The notes beneath the pieces were generated by a model. That model did no database searches and was not told the origin of the DNA. It saw only the letters and a program-made list of their open reading frames with translations. From an uncultured Desulfuromonadales bacterium (GTDB lineage Bacteria; Desulfobacterota; Desulfuromonadia; Desulfuromonadales; Geopsychrobacteraceae), in assembly GCA_947259685.1 (NCBI GenBank), contig CAMYNC010000116.1, forward strand, positions 1-11,450: 11,450 nucleotides of DNA, in the 5' to 3' direction. Shown in pieces: positions 6,292 to 11,450 of the stretch; positions within the stretch are counted from its first letter, which is position 1; the number at the start of each line of letters is the position of its first letter. A program made the position numbers and the translations under genes.

Positions 6292-9200
6292 GAAAGTCTC
6301 CTGGCACCGATCGACGCTGGGGCTGTGGTCGCAGATACCGGGCCGGTTTTGCAGGTGGCTCTGGCTAAGGGAAACGATCTCCGAGAGCAGAGCGAATTTC
6401 AGCCTGCTGCGGCTCGGGAATTGATCTTTGTTGATGGTGGGGTGGAAGATGTCCAGCAGCTGATCAACGATCTTAAATCTCCGGAAGATGATAACCAGCA
6501 GTACGCCTTCATTGTTCTCGATTCCGCCCGCGACGGGATCACTCAAATCAGTGAAACTTTAGAGCAGTATCAGGGTGTCATGGCCGTTCACCTGATTTCC
6601 CACGGGAACGATGGCGAACTACAACTCGGGAATACCCTCCTCACGGCGGACAATCTGGATCAGTACGCAACGCAGATTCAGGGTTGGCAGCAGTCACTGA
6701 CCGCTCAAGCCGATTTTCTTTTCTACAGTTGCAACCTTGCCCAAGGGGAAAATGGTAAAGAATTCCTGGCAAATCTCAGTCGGTTGACTGCTGCAGATAT
6801 TGCCGCCAGCGATGATTTGACTGGCCCCTTAGCTCTCGGCGGCGATTGGGATCTTGAATATACCCTGGGGCAGGTTGATACCTCTAATGCCTTCAATGAA
6901 CCAGTGCAGAAAACCTGGTCAGGCCTTCTCGTCGTCGAATCCTATCAGCAGGGTGATGTCAACGGCTACTCCGGTACCGAAGATACTTTTATTGACCGGA
7001 CCATTCCTGGTACAGCGCAAAACTCCGACGATCTGACCGTTCATATGGGGGATCGTGAGGCGCTGATTAAGTTTGGGAATATTTTCGGCAGCGGCCCCAA
7101 CCAAATCCCACTCGGTGCGAAGATCAATTCAGCGACTTTGACCCTGTCGGTTTCTGGACTTGAGGCGAATTCGACTCTTAGCATCCACCAGTTACTGACC
7201 AATTGGAATGAAAGCAGCACCTGGAACTCTTTGGTAAACGGAGTGCAGCTGGGAACAGAAGCGATAGCCAGTGCCGATGATAGCGTCTCCGGCAGTCTGG
7301 CTAAGGTTGATGTTGATGTAACCGCTTCGGTTACCGCCTGGGCCGCCGGGGCCAGCAACGAAGGCTGGGTGATCAAGTCCGATTACGCCAACGACTGGAA
7401 GGGGATATCCAGCGAAAAGTCGACCTTTGTCGATCGTCCGCTGTTGACCATCGATTATACCCCGGTCAGTGGGCTATGGCTTTCGACGGATGGAGATTTA
7501 CTTGTCCCCAGCGGGGCCCCAGGCTTGAGTTCATGGGAAGACGGACATGTTCTGGCCTTCGACCCAACCTCCTTCGGCGCTGGTTCGACCAGTGGCAGTT
7601 TCAGCACACGGTTTTTTATTGAAAACTTCGGCGACGATGCAAACCTCACCGGCCTGCACTATGTGACCACAAATCTAAGCGTCGGTGGTCCCAATGCCAT
7701 CGGTTTGCAACCGGGCAACCTGCTGTTTGCCATCGATAAAACCACCTGGCTCAGCAGCAATAACGCACTTTGGGCTTTAAAAGGCGATATTGTCTTATTC
7801 CGTCCAGATGTCGTTGGAGATTACAGCCAGGGCACTTTTACCGTTTTACTCTATACCCCCCTCGGAACTGATATCGAGGCATTGACCCTGATTGAAGCTC
7901 CCACAGCGGTCGGTGATGCAAATCTCAATGCCGGAGATTTTTTACTGGTCTCTAAAAACTCCACTGACATTCTGCTTTACGAAGTCAACGATGTTGGTGT
8001 TGCAACCAGCGGGACAACCTCACTGTTTCTTCAGGGAGCAGACATCGGAATTGATCAAAAGATTTACGGCATCGACCTGATCGAATCATCCACCACGTTG
8101 GCCGGCACCACTCTTCTATCCGGGGAAATGCTTGTCGCCCTGAAGTCTCCTGATACCCAGGTGGGGGACAATATAATCCCTGTGACTGAATATGACATCT
8201 TTTCTTTGAACATCACGAAGACCAATTACGTTTCTGCCAGTGCTAAAGCTGACGCAGCCATGTTCTTCCAGGGGGGGAATGTTGGTCTCAATGAACCCGA
8301 AGAGGCTTTGAACGGTTTGACTTTGGCTGAGCAGCCGCAAACAAGTGCTCCGCCAAGCCTTTCCGTGGCGAATGGTCCCGTCAATTACACTCCTTCCGAT
8401 CCAGCGACAATTATTGATGCCAGCGCCACGGTCACTGACTTCGACTCGGTGAATTTTGAAGATGGGAAACTGACGGTTTATTTCGGGTCGGGTGGCTCAG
8501 CAAATGATCGCCTGGAGATCAATAATCAAGGCACAGGTGCGGGTCAGATTTCAATTTCGGGATCGAACGTTAAATATGAAGGCACGACCATCGGCTCAGT
8601 TAGCGGCGGCACAGACGGGTCGACTCCCCTGGTCATCACCTTTAACGTAATGGCCGATCAGGCAGCCGTTCAGGCACTGGTGCGTAACATTACCTATGAA
8701 AATGTTTCGGCTACGCCTGCGCCTGATTCTCGGATTGTGCGGTTCAGCATAAGTGATGGCGACGGCGGCGTCAGCAGTATTGAAACGGCAACGATCAACA
8801 TCATCACGCCAAACACTGCGCCAACCGCAGCCAATAAGACGATTATTATCAACGAAGACCCGATAACCCCATATCCCTTTGTCGCTGCCGATTTTAATTA
8901 CAGTGACGCGGACTCCGACCCATTTACTCAAATCCAGATCACCAGCCTCGAAACGGTCGGTACGCTGACCTTCAATAGCTCGGATGTGCCATTGAATTTA
9001 GTTGTCACCAAGGCTCAGATCGACGCCGGTCTGCTGCAATTTACCCCCTTGGCAAACGGCAGTGGAAGCGGCTACGACAGTTTTGACTTTAAGGTGCATG
9101 ACGGCATTGAATATTCCTCATCTGCCTACACCATGACGATAGATGTTACTTCGGTCAATGATGCACCGCAGCTGGATAACACTGGCGAAATGACCCTGAC

Positions 9201-11430
9201 CAACGTCATCGAAAACGACAGCAACCCGTCGGGAAACTCGGTTGCAACCATTATTTCCATCGCCGGTGGTGAGCGGATTTCCGATCCGGATACTGGAGCG
9301 CTGGAAGGCATCGCCGTGATCGGCGTGGATGACAGCAATGGACAATGGGAATACTCAATCGATAATGGCACGACCTGGCTGAGTTTTGTCATCGACAGCG
9401 GTGTTGCCAATGGAATAATCGATAATAGCGCCGCTGTTGTGCTTGACACGTCCGCATTAATCCGCTTCGTCCCCAATGCCAGTTATTCTGGGAATGCAGG
9501 TGATATTTCTTTCCGTGCCTGGGATCAGACCGATAGCCTGGCCTCCGGGACTGCAGGGGTGAATGTCGCCACCAATGGCAATGCCGCCCCTTACAGTGCT
9601 GCGACCGAAACAGCCTCCCTGGAAGTGGTCCCGGAAGCTGGACTGATCAACCTGCTACCTGCAGCGCAAAATGTTGATGAAGACACCACCCTGGTATTTT
9701 CAACTGCCGGAGGGAACTCCATCAGTGTTGATGATGGGCTTTCTGGAGATAATCTGCTGCGGACCAGTTTGTCGGTCAGCAATGGCAGCCTGACTCTCGC
9801 CAGTTTAAGTGGCCTGACGATCGAAAGCGGTGCTGACGGAAGTTCAGATATCACCATCATAGGGTTGGAAAGCGCCATCAATGCTGCACTGGATGGGCTG
9901 AATTATGATCCCATAGGTGGTTATGTCGGCGCAGACAGTCTGCAAGTCAGTACTGATTTGCTGGGTGCCGTTGAGGGCTATTACAGCTTTGATAACCTGG
10001 CCGATCCGGGCAATGACGATAGCGATGCCGGTGCTGCTGACGGTACGGTGGTTGGGGCAACGGCCGTGGTCGATACGGAACGAGGCAATGTCCTTTCCTT
10101 TGATGGTGATGACCACGTACAGATTGCCGGTAATTTTAGTGACCCGGCTAATGTTACCCTGGCAGCCTGGGTTAACCTGAATGGGGTGCAAACCAAAGAT
10201 GAGCTGATCTCGCTTGGTGACAATGTCGCTATCCGCCTTAACGAAAGTGGTGCGGCTGGGGTGCAGGGATTCTTTTATAATGGCAGTACCTGGCAACATA
10301 CTAACTCCGGAAGGTTCTTCGACAGCACCGGCTGGCATCATGTGGCTTACACCTTCGATGATGCCAGCAATACCCAGGTTCTTTATATCGACGGTGTGGC
10401 CGTGGGCACAACTAGTTACACCGCCTCCATTTCCTATACGCAGGGGACAGATACCTTCTTGGGGCGTAATGGAAATTCGGCCACAGCATTCCTGCATGGC
10501 AAACTGGACGATGCTCGAATTTATAGCCGGGCCTTATCTGCTGATGATATTGCCCTTCTTTATCAGGAACAGGTAAGCCAATCAGCAAGCTGTAGTTTGA
10601 CCGTCGATCCGGTCAACGATGCACCGACCGTTAATGCGACTGCCTCCGATTCCGGTACCGAAGACACTGATGTGGTTTATACCCATGCTGAACTCTTGAA
10701 TTTAATCGGTGCTGCCGATGTGGATGATCTGGATTCGGCGCTGAGTATCAGTATCAGTAATGTTAATGATGGTTCGGTCGCCCTGTCGGGTGGTTCGACT
10801 CCTCAGCATTTGTTTGCACGATTAGCCGCTGCTCCTTACCGGTCGCAAGTCGATTGGTCATCGGTTCTGATTTTCTGGGGAGATGAACGTGCGGTTCCCC
10901 CGGATCATTCTGAAAGCAACTTTCGTATGGCCAAGGAAAATTTATTGGATCGCGTTCCTATTCCAGCTGATCAGATATTTCGCATGGAAGGGGAACGCCC
11001 GGCGCAGGAGGCGGCTGTCCGATATGAAAAAGTGTTACAACGCGCTTTCTCTCTTAAGAATAAAGAAGGCGTCCCTCGTTTTGACTTAATCTTACTGGGC
11101 ATGGGGTCTGATGGTCATACGGCTTCTTTGTTCCCGGAGACGTCAGTTATTAAAGAGACAGAGCAATGGGTAGCGGCACCGTGGGTGGAAAAATTTCACG
11201 CTCACCGTATCACGCTCGATGCCGGGATCGAACTCCCGGCCGGATGCCTGGACCGATCAGCTGTTTGCCCGTTTGAACTTCCGATCGGCCTGACCGCGGC
11301 TCTTACGCGACTCGCTGCGCACGCTCGGAATCTGCGGACCCTGAGTGACCGCCTGGTAGCCGAAGGGAAGAAGACCGGGGGATGCTCGCATGCGGCGCGG
11401 CCCATGCATGGGACCATCCGGGGCACATGA
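6226..11430 (+). CDS. Giant LEPR-XLL multidomain surface/secreted protein, with a foreign 3' end
   Basis: The open frame from ATG 6226 is 1734 residues. In order: LEPR-XLL motif at 14-22; DUF4347 at about 65-228; a DNRLRE/CBM-like beta domain at about 238-413; four propeller-like repeats at about 420-703; cadherin-like modules at about 709-1250; a LamG/concanavalin-like domain at about 1250-1449; then the start of another cadherin-like module (VNDAP at 1463-1467) that breaks off near 1518. The composition is typical of large secreted adhesins: acidic, Thr/Ser/Gly-rich, almost Cys-free. There is no hydrophobic signal peptide. An in-frame TTG at 6220 would add two residues, but ATG 6226 is preferred. 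It is divergent from the SecA/M50/HlyD operon, which probably exports it (inference). From about residue 1519 the frame enters 6-phosphogluconolactonase, then an unrelated GC-rich tail. The native C-terminus is therefore probably missing and the stop at 11428-11430 is not its real end. Confidence 0.85.
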   Translation: MSKKAKSAFDLESLEPRLLFSAESLLAPIDAGAVVADTGPVLQVALAKGNDLREQSEFQPAAARELIFVDGGVEDVQQLINDLKSPEDDNQQYAFIVLDSARDGITQISETLEQYQGVMAVHLISHGNDGELQLGNTLLTADNLDQYATQIQGWQQSLTAQADFLFYSCNLAQGENGKEFLANLSRLTAADIAASDDLTGPLALGGDWDLEYTLGQVDTSNAFNEPVQKTWSGLLVVESYQQGDVNGYSGTEDTFIDRTIPGTAQNSDDLTVHMGDREALIKFGNIFGSGPNQIPLGAKINSATLTLSVSGLEANSTLSIHQLLTNWNESSTWNSLVNGVQLGTEAIASADDSVSGSLAKVDVDVTASVTAWAAGASNEGWVIKSDYANDWKGISSEKSTFVDRPLLTIDYTPVSGLWLSTDGDLLVPSGAPGLSSWEDGHVLAFDPTSFGAGSTSGSFSTRFFIENFGDDANLTGLHYVTTNLSVGGPNAIGLQPGNLLFAIDKTTWLSSNNALWALKGDIVLFRPDVVGDYSQGTFTVLLYTPLGTDIEALTLIEAPTAVGDANLNAGDFLLVSKNSTDILLYEVNDVGVATSGTTSLFLQGADIGIDQKIYGIDLIESSTTLAGTTLLSGEMLVALKSPDTQVGDNIIPVTEYDIFSLNITKTNYVSASAKADAAMFFQGGNVGLNEPEEALNGLTLAEQPQTSAPPSLSVANGPVNYTPSDPATIIDASATVTDFDSVNFEDGKLTVYFGSGGSANDRLEINNQGTGAGQISISGSNVKYEGTTIGSVSGGTDGSTPLVITFNVMADQAAVQALVRNITYENVSATPAPDSRIVRFSISDGDGGVSSIETATINIITPNTAPTAANKTIIINEDPITPYPFVAADFNYSDADSDPFTQIQITSLETVGTLTFNSSDVPLNLVVTKAQIDAGLLQFTPLANGSGSGYDSFDFKVHDGIEYSSSAYTMTIDVTSVNDAPQLDNTGEMTLTNVIENDSNPSGNSVATIISIAGGERISDPDTGALEGIAVIGVDDSNGQWEYSIDNGTTWLSFVIDSGVANGIIDNSAAVVLDTSALIRFVPNASYSGNAGDISFRAWDQTDSLASGTAGVNVATNGNAAPYSAATETASLEVVPEAGLINLLPAAQNVDEDTTLVFSTAGGNSISVDDGLSGDNLLRTSLSVSNGSLTLASLSGLTIESGADGSSDITIIGLESAINAALDGLNYDPIGGYVGADSLQVSTDLLGAVEGYYSFDNLADPGNDDSDAGAADGTVVGATAVVDTERGNVLSFDGDDHVQIAGNFSDPANVTLAAWVNLNGVQTKDELISLGDNVAIRLNESGAAGVQGFFYNGSTWQHTNSGRFFDSTGWHHVAYTFDDASNTQVLYIDGVAVGTTSYTASISYTQGTDTFLGRNGNSATAFLHGKLDDARIYSRALSADDIALLYQEQVSQSASCSLTVDPVNDAPTVNATASDSGTEDTDVVYTHAELLNLIGAADVDDLDSALSISISNVNDGSVALSGGSTPQHLFARLAAAPYRSQVDWSSVLIFWGDERAVPPDHSESNFRMAKENLLDRVPIPADQIFRMEGERPAQEAAVRYEKVLQRAFSLKNKEGVPRFDLILLGMGSDGHTASLFPETSVIKETEQWVAAPWVEKFHAHRITLDAGIELPAGCLDRSAVCPFELPIGLTAALTRLAAHARNLRTLSDRLVAEGKKTGGCSHAARPMHGTIRGT
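6415..6915 (+). other. DUF4347 domain (caspase/clan CD-like)
   Basis: Residues about 64-230 match the DUF4347 pattern: ELIFVDGGVEDVQQL at the start, a hydrophobic strand ending in HLISHGNDGEL (His126-Gly127), and a second strand ending in FLFYSCNLAQG (Cys169). A hydrophobic block with His-Gly, then a hydrophobic block with Cys, is the arrangement of clan CD cysteine peptidases, and both residues are intact. Protease activity is not proven for this family as far as I know. Confidence 0.82.
6937..7464 (+). other. DNRLRE / CBM-like beta-sandwich domain
   Basis: Residues about 238-413 show the usual course of this family: a start with DTFIDRTIPGT, then ALIKFGN and IPLGAKINSATLTLSV (expected pattern: single-strand ligand sheet, 'ip.ga.i.sA.L.l'), then NWNESSTWNS, then NEGWVIKSDY and RPLLTIDY at the end. 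Related domains bind polysaccharides such as alginate, so glycan binding is a reasonable but unproved guess here. Confidence 0.65.
7483..8334 (+). repeat. Four propeller-like protein repeats
   Basis: Within residues about 420-703 a degenerate unit of about 60-75 residues recurs four times. Each has a GD/GN-LL(F/V) strand, then a D-I/V-L-x-(F/Y) strand, and ends in a turn leading to a G-L-x-L-I-E-like strand. Examples are GNLLFAIDKTTW...GDIVLFRPD...ALTLIEA and GEMLVALKSPD...YDIFSLN...GLTLAEQ. The layout suggests part of a beta-propeller. No enzyme motif is seen. Confidence 0.5.
8350..9972 (+). other. Cadherin-like (tandem-95/VCBS-type) module array
   Basis: Residues about 709-1249 hold four consecutive beta modules of the kind found in bacterial adhesins. 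Marks include ITYENVSATPAPDSRIVRFSI-type endings, the linkers NTAPTAANKT and SVNDAPQL, INEDP and VDEDTT openings, and acidic D-x-D runs consistent with calcium binding. They probably form an extended stalk. Confidence 0.75.
9973..10572 (+). other. LamG / concanavalin A-like domain
   Basis: Residues about 1250-1449: EGYYSFDNLADPGNDD..GAADGTV opening, GNVLSFDGDDHVQI, VTLAAWVNL, GWHHVAYTFD, QVLYIDGVAVG, FLHGKLDDARIYSRALSADDIALLY. This is the complete LamG-type lectin-like fold from first to last strand. It lies between two halves of a cadherin-like module, so it looks like a nested insertion. Probable glycan or protein binding at the cell surface. Confidence 0.88.
10780..11217 (+). pseudogene. 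pgl: Core fragment of 6-phosphogluconolactonase, in frame with the adhesin
   Basis: About 146 residues match the Pgl/DevB family, which hydrolyses 6-phosphogluconolactone in the cytosolic oxidative pentose phosphate pathway: ALSGGSTPQHLF, FWGDERAVPPDHSESNF, RMAKENLLDRVPIPADQIFRMEGE, FDLILLGMGSDGHTASLFPE and APWVEKFHAHRITL. The approximately 40 N-terminal residues before the SGGSTP phosphate loop and roughly 50 residues after HRITL are missing, so it cannot be a complete enzyme. It is read in frame from the cadherin-like region, with no start codon or ribosome site of its own at the join. A cytosolic enzyme at the end of an exported adhesin is best explained as a chimeric join. Confidence 0.85.
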
Positions 11431-11450
11431 CGACCGCTGCCATCGCCTTC
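11218..11450. other. Unidentified GC-rich terminal block
   Basis: After HRITL the sequence stops resembling 6-phosphogluconolactonase in any frame. Hand counts give about 66% GC here against about 38-53% in sampled lines of the preceding fragment. The adhesin frame stays open to 11430 but the residues resemble nothing I know. Another plus frame (about 11353-11450) is open to the window edge and also unrecognised. Probably a third, unrelated piece of DNA. Confidence 0.5.
11221..11240. repeat. GC-rich inverted repeat at the second join
   Basis: GCCGGG, 8-base loop, CCCGGC: perfect 6-bp arms, starting three bases after the last residue that matches 6-phosphogluconolactonase. No U-tract follows, so it is not a rho-independent terminator. 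It may be a hairpin that promoted a template switch, or chance in GC-rich DNA. Confidence 0.4.

Noticed and set aside
9844..10497. Minus-strand open frame of 217 codons
   Set aside because: It is opposite the LamG and cadherin-like coding region, which has clear domain structure; no ribosome site or family match is seen.
11215..11245. T-arm of a minus-strand tRNA (AGTTCGATCC-like)
   Set aside because: The stem pairs only as a 6-bp arm with an 8-base loop, and no anticodon or acceptor arm can be drawn nearby.
10780..11430. Pgl as a genuine C-terminal enzymatic domain of the adhesin
   Set aside because: Both ends of the enzyme are missing and a cytosolic sugar-phosphate enzyme is out of place on an exported protein; composition also changes.
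1..11450. CRISPR array, rRNA, tRNA or insertion sequence
   Set aside because: No regularly spaced direct repeats, no transposase motifs with terminal repeats and no structural RNA sequence were found.

Overview
The window comes from a Gram-negative bacterium. Its adaptors of the HlyD type, a SecA paralogue and a large exported-looking multidomain protein all presuppose an inner membrane and a cell envelope. Protein style and moderate GC would fit a marine or sediment proteobacterium, for example Desulfuromonadales or a gammaproteobacterium. The lineage cannot be fixed from the sequence alone. The right end is probably not contiguous with the rest.

Layout. Positions 1-5939 hold three minus-strand genes in one tight operon, read right to left: a GAF-HlyD membrane-anchored adaptor (5939-4137), a PqqD-like/M50 protease/HlyD fusion (4102-1940), and a SecA-like ATPase (1943 to beyond position 1, cut by the window edge). 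The first gap is 34 bp; the second pair overlaps by 4 bp (ATGA). Positions 5940-6225 are an AT-rich divergent control region. It has one well-formed sigma70-type promoter on each strand, both with 17-bp spacers, an AT-rich palindrome over the predicted start of the minus-strand transcript, and a possible short leader ORF overlapping the next gene's start codon. From 6226 rightward runs a giant multidomain gene. Its order is an N-terminal LEPR-XLL motif, a DUF4347 (caspase-like) domain, a DNRLRE/CBM-like beta domain, four propeller-like repeats, cadherin-like modules and a LamG lectin-like domain, followed by another cadherin-like module that breaks off.

How it may work together. The giant protein has no ordinary Sec signal peptide. 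It starts instead with the LEPR-XLL motif, and it is divergently transcribed from its own SecA-like motor, an M50 intramembrane-protease-type membrane protein and two HlyD-type adaptors. My reading is a dedicated export and processing system for a large surface or secreted adhesin: LEPR-XLL as targeting tag, SecA-like ATPase as motor, M50-HlyD and GAF-HlyD proteins as membrane components, and DUF4347 as a possible self-processing module. No outer-membrane channel is seen in the window. This model is inference from gene content.

Right end. At about 10771-10790 the cadherin-like module changes in frame into the core of 6-phosphogluconolactonase (Pgl/DevB), a cytosolic sugar-phosphate enzyme that makes no sense at the end of an adhesin. 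At about 11218 that enzyme also stops, and a roughly 66% GC stretch with no recognisable protein follows to the end. The open frame continues to 11430, but I treat the last approximately 670 bp as a chimeric join (assembly or amplification artefact more likely than a natural fusion).
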